This document shows positions 55,049 through 64,000 of a stretch of 64,000 bases of DNA, one piece after another (within the stretch, counting starts at the first letter, position 1; each line of letters opens with the position of its first letter). The notes under the pieces are model-generated. The model was not told the origin of the DNA. It saw only the letters and a list, made by a program, of their open reading frames with translations, and made no database searches. The position numbers were made by a program, and so were the translations under genes. The stretch comes from Kappaphycus alvarezii (lineage: Eukaryota; Rhodophyta; Florideophyceae; Gigartinales; Solieriaceae), in contig NADL03000548.1 in the NCBI GenBank assembly GCA_002205965.3, positions 186,001 to 250,000 of the forward strand, in the 5' to 3' direction.

Positions 55049-55199
55049 ATGCCAAGAAATGATAGAAGCGGTTTGCAAAGGGAGGTTCTTCAGTCTCCCT
55101 CTGTTTCCCAAATTGTGTCCGACGGAGGGCATCGATTTTCGCCAGCAAAGACCATACACGTGTCACGCTGCAACGAAGCGCTATTCGCGCCACTTCAAT

Positions 55200-55354
55200 C
55201 ACCAACCCACCGCACACACCATCCCATCCTCTCTTTTCTCCATTTAAACCCAGTGACTGTAACCCAATTTACCGTACCTCTCTCCCCCCAACCCCCCCCC
55301 AAAACCGGCCAACACATACACCCAAACCCATCCATCCATCTATCCATCCCAACA
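55200..55354 (+). promoter_or_regulatory. C/A/T-rich leader of the Tudor-like gene
   Basis: Very few G on the plus strand, with long C and CCAT(C) runs (for example CCATCCATCCATCTATCCAT) up to the ATG context AACAATGTCC. Pyrimidine-rich leaders are common upstream of starts in compact eukaryotic genomes. Promoter function is inference. Confidence 0.35.
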
Positions 55355-55760
55355 ATGTCCCACCTCCTTCCCGCCCCTCACCCCGTCTCCACCCCTTCCT
55401 CCCCCTCTCCACAACACCCCCCCAACAGGTGGCCCAGTCAATGAACATCTTCTATCCCACCTTCGCGTCGGCGATGAACTCGACCTATGGTGGCCCCTCG
55501 ACCGTCGTTATTATCCCGGTCGTATCGCCGCAGCATTGCCCAACGGGTATCATCGTATCGAATATGACGACGGGGATGTCGAGCAACTCTACTTACCCGC
55601 CGAACAATGGCGCTTTACTGGAAATGCAGCCGATAGAGTCACAGAGGCTTTGCGACTTGCGCCGAGACCGCAATTGAGAAAGAGAGAGAGGAGAGGTGGC
55701 GGCGATCGTGGTGGCGGGAAGAAAAATGCAAACCGGCGTGCCACGGGACGTCGGAAGTGA
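55355..55760 (+). CDS. Small Tudor-domain-like protein gene with a C7 frame break
   Basis: ATG at 55355 opens MSHLLPAPHPVSTPSSPSPQHPP. The frame must shift within or just after the C7 run at 55417-55423 to continue as GGPVNEHLLSHLRVGDELDLWWP, then LDRRYYPGRIAAALPNGYH, then RIEYDDGDVEQLYLPAEQWR, ending at TGA 55758-55760. Removing one C would give a protein of about 134 residues. An intron ending at AACAG/GTGG is the alternative. 'G..L..WWP.D..YY.G.I......G.H.I.YDDGD.E.L.L..E.WR' is the signature of a Tudor-like beta-barrel found in chromatin proteins, where it can bind modified histone tails. The tail is Arg/Gly/Lys-rich (RERRGGGDRGGGKK). It is the best host-gene candidate in the window. A nuclear role is inferred. 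Confidence 0.6.
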
Positions 55761-55769
55761 CATGCGGGT

Positions 55770-56090
55770 TGGGGGTGCGGTGGAGTGTTTGGTGGTTGTG
55801 TGGGGGTGATGGGATGAGTGGGATTGGGGATGGGGTGTGGTGAGGTTGTAGTGTTGTAGGTGTGTAGGCGATTGGTTTGCTCGTTTGATGTAAATTAGAG
55901 ATTGGTAAAGCTGAGCTGTCCGAAATGGTCAACTAGGGGTGTGGTGGTGATGTTGGTGCGAGTGATGCAAGTGGTGATTGTGTGTTGTGCTGGGTGTGCG
56001 GAGGGATTATGTGGTTTCCTTGTGGGTGGTGGTATTGCAGTTTTGTGAGAGGGATAGTGGAACGGTGGGTTGAGGCGGCGGATGGGTTGT
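55770..56090 (+). other. G/T-rich 3' region with G-quadruplex potential
   Basis: C is almost absent on the plus strand. GGGGG, GGG, GGG, GGGG and GGGG runs occur within 55802-55836 separated by 2-6 bases, satisfying the usual G-quadruplex pattern. The asymmetry is the opposite of the C-rich leader. Confidence 0.6.
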
Positions 56091-56157
56091 TTTGACGTTT
56101 TGCTGCGCAGGTCGTGGGCGTGGTAAGATGTTTTGTGTTGTTACCGTACATTACTGC

Positions 56158-56267
56158 AGAGGCCATGTACCGGAATAATCTCGTTGATCAAGGTACGTTC
56201 GATTGGTCGCTTCAAGTCATGGGGTATTCGCCGCAGAGTGAGGCCCAGGCAAGTGCGAGGGAACACA
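56158..56267 (+). CDS. Candidate internal exon, unknown gene
   Basis: An acceptor-like TTACTGCAG precedes a frame reading EAMYRNNLVDQGTFDWSLQVMGYSPQSEAQASAREH, followed by a donor-like CAG/GTGAAG. The composition is convincing for protein but the family is not recognised. It could be an exon of a gene starting in the 55.3-56.1 kb area or an isolated remnant. Confidence 0.3.
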
Positions 56268-57120
56268 GGTGAAGATTGGCAGATACTGTACGAAATTTGC
56301 CTTACCAGTATTGTATCAAACATTGTTGGACGAATTGTCAATTTTTTAAAATAAAAAAAACTGCAAAACACATCGTTTTCGTCAAAACCGGCAGCAACGA
56401 GAAATTCTGGACAAATTAGATATTCAAGGAGAGCAAAAACAAATTACAATGACATTGCTCTGCATCATTAAATTAAATAAAAGTTTCAACAGAGGTCACA
56501 GTCACAGGAGCCCTGTTGATGCTGTAGCATCGTCTTACAGGAGAGATGTTATACTGTATAGCTTTCATCGGTGCACACACGCCCTACAGTACTGCTACGG
56601 TAGATAACGAATGAGTAAATATCATCTTCTCTTCATTCGTGTCGTTCGCATTCCGTAATGGATGACCAATTCATACGCACGACGCCGTTTCCTATCACGT
56701 TTACCCAGATTTTTTCCTACTCCCCATGTGCATTACTACGGCAATGGATAAAAACTGTAAACCTATTGCAAATGCAAATCTGCAACAGCCATGCAACAAA
56801 CTTGTAAATGTCCAAAAATCGAACAACATAAGCAGCAGGCCCAACTCTAACAGCATCGAAATCCCGGTCACAGACCTCATCCTATAACCATGGTCGAATG
56901 TCCTCCCCGCATCATGTTTTCTGCCTTCATTCCATACTTGTTCAAGTTTCAAATGATGCAACTATGGCATCTTTAAAATGGAACATTAGCAACTATGTGC
57001 GCCTTTTCGGATGTCCAATGCAGCGTGCCTGTTGGCCGGCCTCCCGTCAGTTTTCTAGCGTTTTGACAACTTCCCGCCAACCCTTTATATTGTAAGCCTT
57101 TACCATCACGACATCCCTTA
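56268..57120. other. No gene recognised
   Basis: A minus frame (56961-56701) is hydrophobic in its middle but otherwise featureless. I would not call it a gene. Confidence 0.35.
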
Positions 57121-57124
57121 GGGA

Positions 57125-57520
57125 ACAGCTGACCATATTTTTCATGCATTAAAAACACCCCAAATTTCCCCCCTTTTCGGATCACCAGTGTACAGTACAC
57201 TACAATATTCACCGCTATTGAATGCTTAAGATCCCTTTGGTGTTTCCGCCTTTGTCTATATTCCGAGCCATTGCCTCAATATCCAAAGGGTGCTAGATCG
57301 CTACGTTTCTGATCCGCCTATAGTTTTAGCATACTGTACTGTACCCTCAAATAGATCTTGGGTGGCAAAATTTGGTAAATTCTACGCCACGCCGTAGTAC
57401 AGTACTGTACAGAATCACACCATGAGAAGGTAAATTTATGCTTGGTCGCCTCCCGTCTCCTTGCTGGTAGAGGAGGAAATTGGGGTGTTTTAATGATTGA
57501 AAAATAAGTCCGCCTGGTGG
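57125..57520. mobile_element. MITE-like element with ~50-bp inverted ends
   Basis: The left end (57125-57176, GACCATATTTTTCATGCATT then AAAAACACCCC and a C run) is matched in inverted orientation by 57470-57520 (about 80 percent by eye). The interior contains GTAC palindromes (57187-57204, 57335-57347, 57397-57413). The end motif also occurs singly at 39.7, 51.96 and 57.95 kb. Confidence 0.5.
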
Positions 57521-57934
57521 CAGAGTGGAGCCCCATCAGTGCCTGCCGCAACCTGTCACGTATATGCATATTACCTCCTTACGAGTTGACTTGGTATCGG
57601 CCAGCATATCTTTTCCAGTAAATGAACCACCTGTGTTACCCCAATTTAAGATCTATTCCTCGCACAGTACGCAGCAGCTTATAGTGTACTACCACTCCGA
57701 TCCACAAATCGGCACATCATACTATTAGCTCCATCGGAACTATGACATCCTGTTTTACCCACTTCTTGATCTCTGTCCCGTATTTTGATAACTACCACAC
57801 CACGACTACACCACTGTGCCAAACTTATCTTTTTTGACGACGTTGATAGCGACGTCGCCGACCCATTAGAGCCAGATTCGATTGAGGACGAAGATCAGTA
57901 GGTGTTGGACTTACGCGCAGGTTGTGACATTGCA

Positions 57935-58025
57935 AGACCGTACCTTAACATACCAATTTTATCCGGGATTACAGCCGACCTTATTTTTCAATCATTAAAA
58001 CACCCAAAGATTCCCCTTTTTGTGC
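57935..58025 (+). repeat. Dispersed short repeat, copy c
   Basis: GCCGACCTTATTTTTCAATC then ATTAAAACACCCAAAGATTCC; related to copies a and b and to the MITE ends at 57.1-57.5 kb. Confidence 0.55.
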
Positions 58026-58509
58026 CTGCAAACATGGCTGGGATAAACCGTGACCGACAAAAAGCTAGCAGTTCGCATGGATCGGGTTTACGATTGCACA
58101 CTGACAACTGCAATGTACTTCTGCCGTCTAGCTACCATGGTACAAAAGTTTCTGTTGCGCCCCTGCGCAACAGGTTTTGACGTCCTTTATTTCTTCAGCT
58201 TTTGTACCACCAGAGGAACTAACCATTATACTCCATCTCTGCATCCTTTGCACCAAATTTGAAAACAATGTAATTGATGGCCTGTTCTTTTTTTAATACC
58301 AGCTTGCTCATAAGATATCCCCGTTCCGGATGCGTCTGGTGGCCAACTAGTTGCTGCACTGAGGAGACGTTGCTCGAACCAGGGACAGTTTACCAAACTC
58401 GTCCACGATAATTGGATACATCACTGATGCGCGTAATCACAAAGTTCCTATCAAATGTAGGACTGCAATAGTAATCCATCAGCAACGCGGAAATAGCGAA
58501 TGGAATGAA
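58026..58509. other. No gene recognised
   Basis: Short frames only. Confidence 0.35.
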
Positions 58510-59230
58510 GTCTGAATATCACATCCTCCAAATTGATATTTCATATGACTACTCACGCTATTCTTCACCCCACTTTTTCTTAGGGCTGCCAGTATGCCTA
58601 GTTGGTTCCTGACTCCTCAGGTTACGAGAAGGGATTATCGAATGGGATAAAATGGTTACCAGATCGAATTCTGTGTTGCTGTGCCGAAAGAGAGGATCTC
58701 CTCCCACTGGCGTAGCTAGAAGGCCCAAACGAACCGAAACGAAGCTCCTTCAACGCTCTCCCGAAAGGGGAAGGTTTGGGTGTTTTACACTTGGAAGATA
58801 TATTCGATCTACGCTTAAGTACTTTCGACAACTACAATCTACTCAAAAGGGCATACCGACACATTAGTGAGGGAGGAACTATCAAATTCATGTCAGCACT
58901 TTCACTAACCAATGTGGCCGATAGGCTTCCTTTGAAATAGGTACCCAGGCCCATCGCTATCGTCAATGTATATGAATATTAAAAAGTACCTGAAATTCAT
59001 CCTGGAGAACCTGTCGAATTAAATGCAATCCAAAGGCTTTTGCATTCAATATCTTTGCTCTTCTGGCTAAATGCCTTTTTTCTCATTGTAGACCCTGCCA
59101 TGTGGCTTGAATGCATGTCCACGAGACTCATAATCTTTGCACCAATCGCAGTGAGCCAACCCCATTAAACCCCTTTTCTTTTCTAGATATCCAATATTGA
59201 AATTCTGAAGTGAAAATATGAGCGTTCTTT
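58510..59230 (-). repeat. Dispersed repeat, copy 3 (best preserved)
   Basis: Collinear with 4110-4620. Two minus frames have protein-like composition: 59330-59067 (RTLIFSLQNFNIGYLEKKRG followed by GLAHCDWCKDYESRGHAFK) and 58831-58622 (CKTPKPSPFGRALKELRFGS). This suggests a decayed gene or transposon ORF with a C-x2-C pair. Family not recognised. Confidence 0.45.
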
Positions 59231-60774
59231 CTGGTCTTCCATTGGTTAGGCTGAAGCGAGTTTTTATGTCCAACTTTCGGAATAATATTACGCCAAAGGG
59301 CCTATCTAACATCTCATTTGACCCATGCAAGTGATTATAATTTCTCTTTGTGATTCAAAAAGGTATTCGAATATTAACAATTTCTCTCACCTTTTCATTC
59401 CATTGGACGGCGAAATTTGGTGATCCATATGTGATTTACTTGAACTGATCTTCTAATTTCTCCGCAAACATCTCACATACTCCTTTTCAGCTTTCAAATC
59501 TGGGGAGAACAACTGAAATCGGTGGTCTTCCAGTCGGTAATTTCCTGAAATCGGTGGTCTTCCAGTCGGTAATTTCCTTTAAAGAATCCTGAGATCAAGA
59601 AAAACTTAACTTGATATTCTTATAACCCTTAATTTTAGAAGAATTACTCAATTTTAACTCATTCACATTAACAAGTTGAAAAATTGAAACCTCTACTATG
59701 ATTCTTTTTCTAAATCATGTTAATGATGTGTTTATCTCCAATGCTTGTCACACTTAATTTCCTCCAGTTATCTTCTGCTATTGGAATCAAATAATCGCCA
59801 GTTCTAATATTTCTTTCTTGATAATCGCCAACTATATTTTTTGAAAAATAAAATGGCACTCTAAGAAGAAAATCAGATTTAAACTCTACAATTGCTCAGT
59901 TACAAGTATACAGATCACACCCAGTCTTCAATGCTGCTTCCAAGATGTCTTTTGAAGATTCAGTCTTTTGCTTTTTCCCGAACGATTGATATTGATATAG
60001 AATTTCTTACACGAAAACCTTTTTTGTTGCAAACTGCGAATTATCTTGATTCCTAGTCCATAATATAGCTATTTCCCTAAGAATGGGCACTTTTACATCA
60101 ATAAACGTTCTATCAATTATTCTTTGCTTCTCTATTCTAATTTCTCCTTCATTAAATTTCTCCCATATTTACCTTTCTTTTGTCTTCATTTAAGCTACAG
60201 ATAATATTTTACTTCAAAAGAGCATCAGCGGCTTTCATCACACGACTTTTTGACCTTTTCAACTTCAGAGCTATCCCTAGTGCAGAAATATTCCTTCAGC
60301 AATGAGCACCGAATAGTAGATATTTTATCTTACTTTCCTGGACCATATAAAAAGACGTTTAAAGGAAGTGATACTTGATCGAACCAAATAATTCTTTTAA
60401 TTAGGTGACCCTTTCTGTTTTTGGAGTCACTGTAAATATCTTGACCATTTTCGAAGCAATTATTTTCTCAAGAATATCGTGCTTCCAATACTGGCGACCT
60501 ACTAAAAATTTAAACCATGGTTTCCTTGTGTATAAGCATTCCCTTTCTGATTCTTATCTCTTATTCGTGTTTTGATTTTGTCCTCTTATACCTTATCTCT
60601 ACATTACTGATTTCAATTGTTTCGGTAAACTGACTTGGAATACAACTTGAATATTAAGTCAATCTTGAGATGATTCCGGATCCATGTAAAGCGTTGTGAT
60701 AATTCAAGAGATTCAGACACCCTCATTGACGCTCTTCAACTATAATATTTAGCAATTATAACCTATATTTCGGT
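59231..60774. other. AT-rich spacer, no gene recognised
   Basis: No frame of note. One tandem duplication (next entry) and no other structure. Confidence 0.45.
59513..59576. repeat. 32-bp perfect tandem duplication
   Basis: CTGAAATCGGTGGTCTTCCA plus the following 12 bases occurs twice without a gap or mismatch, so it is probably recent. Confidence 0.9.
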
Positions 60775-60777
60775 TTA
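60775..60777. other. Left TTA target-site duplication
   Basis: TTA directly before the left TIR; repeated at 63626-63628. A 3-bp TTA/TAA duplication is typical of PIF/Harbinger. Confidence 0.85.
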
Positions 60778-61065
60778 GATTGCGTCCACTGGTCGGGGTC
60801 AAAGTGATATAACTAAAACCGACCTGGAACGACGTCATTGGTGGAGAAATATTTTAACATTTTTACCACTTTTGAATTTGACCTCTGTGCACGTGCGAGC
60901 CAACAGTCTGTTTTTCAGGGTCAAGGAGTGAAAGGCGAGGGGTGCCTGCAGCACCTGCAGTACCCAGTCTAGTACCCAGTCACCGACTGCGCTGAGCCGT
61001 GCTAAATCACGACAACTATGAACCCATTCAACATTCTCGCGTAGGACGACCTTTCTGCCATAGTC

Positions 61066-62301
61066 TTGGAATTGACCGAGGGCGGAAGTGAGGAAGAAGA
61101 AAAGTTGGAGAAGAAGCGCGGAGGGTCTCAGCCTGGAAGAGCTTTTAACGTCAAACGTGACCGCGAGCGGCTCGATGAGATTCTTTACCGCCAGTATTTT
61201 AGCCAGAACTGCATCTACGATCACAATATATTCTGTCGCCGGTTTCGCGTATCGAAGCCCATCTTCGATAAAAAATTTTTCTGCCATTTATGCGTAAGAC
61301 CCGTTTTTCACCCAGCGCAGAGACTGTACGGGTATGGTAGGGCATTCAACGGTCCAAAAGGTCACTGCAGCAATACATGTTCTTTCATACGGTGTAACGT
61401 ACGACTAAATGGACGATAAGCTGCGATGGGCAAGTCGACCGTGCAGGAGAGTACACGTGGTTCTGTGAGGATTTTATCACGTGTTTGGGGACTAGCACCT
61501 ACGCGTACCGAACGACGAGGACGTGAAGCGCATACTGCGTCAGTCGAAACAACGCGGTTTTACCGGAGTGTTGGGACTATCGACTGCTCCAAGTGGAAAT
61601 GGAGGCAGTGCCAGACAGCGTGGCAAGGTCAATACCGCGGGAAGGAGAAGGCATCCACGGTCACGCTCGAGGCGATAGTGGACGAGTCGTTGTGGATCTA
61701 GCATGCCTCATTCGGCATGCCAGGGTGCCTAAATGACATCGACGTCATTGCGCCTTCTCCGTTGATAGAGGGAATCGCGAGCGGGAAGTACCATCCGCCC
61801 TGTGAGTACGTCATCAATGGCGCGCGTCGGAACAAGCTCTACTGGCTTTGCGACGCTATCTATCCGAAGTGGCAGACATTTATCGAGAACAATTTTGGAC
61901 CCTCGACGAACATGGAAAATCTGTTCGCTGAGCTACAAGATGCAGCGCGCAAAGACATTGAACGGGCGTTCGGCGTGCTACAGTGCATGTGGCACATCAT
62001 CTCGTCACCGTCGCGGTTCGAGACCGTGGACTCTATGAAGGGTGTCATGAAGTACGTGATTATCATGCACAAAATGGTCATGGAGGAGCGCATGTACACG
62101 GCACAGGCAGCCGACGAGGAGATCAAGGAATTAATTGTTGTGGGCGCTGGGCGCGAGCCGATGTGGAAGGGGGTGGTTCCGATGACAGGGGCAGTGAGGG
62201 ACGGAGAAGCACCGCGGACTCTAGCTGGGAGGTGTGCGTTGAAGGCATTCAAGGAGAAGGCGGAGGAGCGCGAAATCACGAAACTTCGTGATTTCGATTG
62301 A
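61066..62301 (+). pseudogene. Harbinger transposase 2, frameshifted
   Basis: N-terminal FNVKRDRERLDEILYRQYF and CRRFRVSKPIFDK match copy 1. The middle (61270-61560) needs shifts between frames (DPFFTQRRDCTG, STVQKVTAAIHVLSYGV) to follow the family. The core holds GTIDCSKWKWRQCQTAWQGQ (first Asp), then LWI*HASFGMPGCLNDIDVI where the stop (61699-61701) replaces the Trp of copy 1 and the second Asp follows. ARKDIERAFGVLQCMWHII supplies the catalytic Glu. The C-terminal 194 residues from 61717 are open to TGA 62299-62301. The triad is preserved but the gene is broken. Confidence 0.85.
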
Positions 62302-62459
62302 TCATGGAGCACGTATGTAATCAGCACAGTAACGCCTAGGAACGCTTCGCGGGGAGGCGCAAAGCATGAGGGCTAGGGGTTGGTGGGTGCTTGTTTTATA
62401 CCAGGAAACTATCGCAATGTAGAACGCCGTTCTAGTTGCTCAGAATATCGCCAACTACC

Positions 62460-63309
62460 CGTTTTTGGTATGGTGTGACTCGTCCGCAACCTCCGCCAAC
62501 ACGTCCATAGCGCTTTCCTTCTCCAGTTCTACTTGCATCTTGTCAAGCACGGCTTTCTGGCGAATCGTAAAGAACTCTCTGACACGCTCTGACTCTGACC
62601 CCCAAGCCTGTTGGTGCACAGGAGAATGAGATTATGCTCCTCAAACTCTTTCACCTGCTTCTTTTGCAGTTCAAGAACAGGGCTGGCCAGGCTAATTCTC
62701 TTGTTCTCCTTCTCTTCTTCCGCCTTCACCTCCTTCGCTCGCTTTCGCCACATCGGTCGCTTCGCACAGTCCGAAGCTGCAGACACACTTGCTCCTTCTT
62801 CTTGCCGTTAATCCTCCATAAACCCCGTCGCGTTAGTCGTCACATTAGAGGACACTGACCGGCTTGGGAGAGGCGTCAGCAACCGCAGCGTACTTAGGCA
62901 TGACGCGCAGAACCTACCATCCTTCGGGGTATTTGAACCTTCTGCCCTCGTCCTCGTTCGAGTTTTTCACCTTCTTCTTGTTGAACAACGCGGTAGCGAA
63001 GCGCATATCGTCGTCTTTGCTTACGCCGCTGCGCTTCATCGCTTTGAAGCTACTGAAGCAGCCAGAAAACCGCACACACCGCTTGTGGAAGTCCTTCACG
63101 TGCGACTCGATGGAGTACTCTGTCCGGAGTGGCGCTCCCACTGGTTTCTTTTCCTTTTACGAGCTGTAGATGCGAGCATATTACGTCTGCTGGCGCTGCT
63201 GAATACCCCCGATCGGGTCCGTCTACACATGGACGTACGCACGTGCAATGAACACGTCCGCTTCCGTGCTGTAGTTCGAGCCGCGTTGCTTCATGTTGGT
63301 TTCCGCCAT
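62460..63309 (-). pseudogene. Harbinger Myb/SANT-like protein 2 with three stops
   Basis: From ATG 63309 one frame reads MAETNMKQRGSNYSTEADVF then IARAYVHV, a TAG, TDPIGGIQQRQQT, a TAA, YARIYSS, another TAA, and then KPVGAPLRTEYSIESHVKDF and FSSFKAMKRSGVSKDDDMRF to about 62914. After a shift it continues MPKYAAVADA and a Lys/Glu-rich coiled-coil-like segment (KRAKEVKAEEEKENKRISLA) to about 62530. The first block is the same trihelix start as in Harbinger 1 (RGSNYS.AED..LARAW). Broken by nonsense codons and one frameshift. Confidence 0.75.
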
Positions 63310-63625
63310 TTTGAGTTCGTCCTCGAGGTGCTACAGAACGTGTGTGCGACCAGCTGCGCACCGAACTTGGTGCAATGTGCTCTACTTGTGCAGGTACTCT
63401 GCACGGAGTCACGGTATTCCCGCATAAAGTATGGCCCACGCACATTTATTGGTATGGGTGCCAAAGTGCTATTTGGGGGGGGTCAAACCTGGGAAGCTCA
63501 GCACTTCGATTTGGAACTTTATCTCATTTGCTCTTTTGTCACCTGCCCGGTGGCTCGTTAATTCTTTTGCGGAAGTGCTAGATTTTGATCATTTGATCAT
63601 TTGACCCCGACCGCTGGACGCACTC

Positions 63626-63628
63626 TTA
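63626..63628. other. Right TTA target-site duplication
   Basis: TTA directly after the right TIR of Harbinger 2; matches 60775-60777. Confidence 0.85.
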
Positions 63629-64000
63629 TGTCCTGAGTCAAACTTAGCGATCATTTTTGCCATTGAACTATATATTTTTATGATAGTTAACATAAAATAT
63701 TCCGAGTTTCTAAGGATAACTTCTGATGAGAAATCCTACGTTTCTTTCTACGACATCGAACAGCGTATAAGAGTATGAACTCATCCCTTACCATATTTTT
63801 AATTCTTGAAAATAGACAGGGACAGAATTGGCAGCAAATTTCACTACACTAACTTGCAGCTGTGTATGTGGACAGGTTTGTAGTGTGCGTAATGTTTAAA
63901 CTATTGTTCAATTTCAGATCCTTATTAAAAGTTTACCAAACTAATTATATTTTTCAAGTCAGTAAAACTTTGTTTAGACGAATACTATATCTCCAGTTCC
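63629..64000. other. No gene recognised
   Basis: AT-rich flank of Harbinger 2 to the window edge; nothing notable. Confidence 0.4.

Larger units (their letters stand above)
60778..63625. mobile_element. Harbinger-type DNA transposon 2, 2.85 kb
   Basis: The ends are inverted repeats of about 26 bp: GATTGCGTCCACTGGTCGGG plus GTCAAA at left, and at right (complement) GAGTGCGTCCAGCGGTCGGG plus GTCAAA. TTA flanks both sides. It contains a transposase on plus and a Myb/SANT-like gene on minus, convergent as in Harbinger 1, but its TIRs are unrelated to those of copy 1. Confidence 0.93.

Noticed and set aside
56701..56961. Small membrane protein on the minus strand.
   Set aside because: Hydrophobic middle only; no conserved context, and AT-rich DNA readily yields such frames.
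48009..62301. UAG read as tryptophan (altered genetic code).
   Set aside because: Three TAG codons sit at Trp positions, but the same genes also contain TAA stops, TAG at non-Trp positions and frameshifts, while ordinary TGG codons are used elsewhere in them. Decay explains it.

Overview
This is eukaryotic nuclear DNA. There are no bacterial operons, ribosome-binding sites or rRNA/tRNA genes. It holds LTR retrotransposons, DNA transposons with terminal inverted repeats, 5'-truncated non-LTR retroelements, candidate spliced exons, and long AT-rich stretches without genes. The repeat families (Ty3-type elements, a gag-protease of the kind I associate with oomycetes, Harbinger and pogo transposons, and non-LTR elements with a restriction-like endonuclease) would fit an oomycete, a red alga or an early-diverging fungus. 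The sequence alone does not decide, so I name no species.

Layout. 1-4.97 kb: the 5' part of a non-LTR retroelement ORF, a 444-bp MITE with a TA target duplication, a frameshifted leucine-rich gene on the minus strand (about 3.58-1.98 kb), and small dispersed repeats. 4.97-20.9 kb: an old, decayed Ty3/chromovirus-type element on the plus strand (LTR, gag, protease, RT, RNase H, integrase, chromodomain, LTR). Its primer-binding site was split by a much younger Ty3-type element on the minus strand (5437-13675). The young element has three LTRs but one pair of 5-bp target-site duplications, and its pol ORF ends in a duplicated domain I do not recognise. A further ~1.4-kb insertion interrupts the RT of the old element. 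20.9-29 kb: possible host exons, a diverged LTR, non-LTR fragments, a gag-protease relic and a dead pogo/Tigger transposase. 29.2-47.5 kb: a very AT-rich, essentially gene-free tract with one GC-richer island at 36.4-39.7 kb that contains a non-LTR RT/endonuclease relic. 47.56-50.48 kb: a nearly complete Harbinger element (transposase plus convergent Myb/SANT-like gene). 50.5-54 kb: a gag relic and an intact endonuclease-domain ORF. 54-58 kb: arrays of self-complementary GTAC pentamers, a small Tudor-like gene, and a MITE-like element. 58.5-60.8 kb: dispersed repeats. 60.78-63.63 kb: a second Harbinger element with clear TIRs and a TTA duplication.

Almost everything recognisable is selfish DNA in different states of decay. 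The best host-gene candidates are the leucine-rich protein and the Tudor-like protein, and each is broken at a run of seven C, which may be a sequencing error. The most unusual items are the three-LTR single-insertion structure with its 30-bp internal remnant, the duplicated C-terminal pol domain, and the insertion precisely inside another element's primer-binding site.
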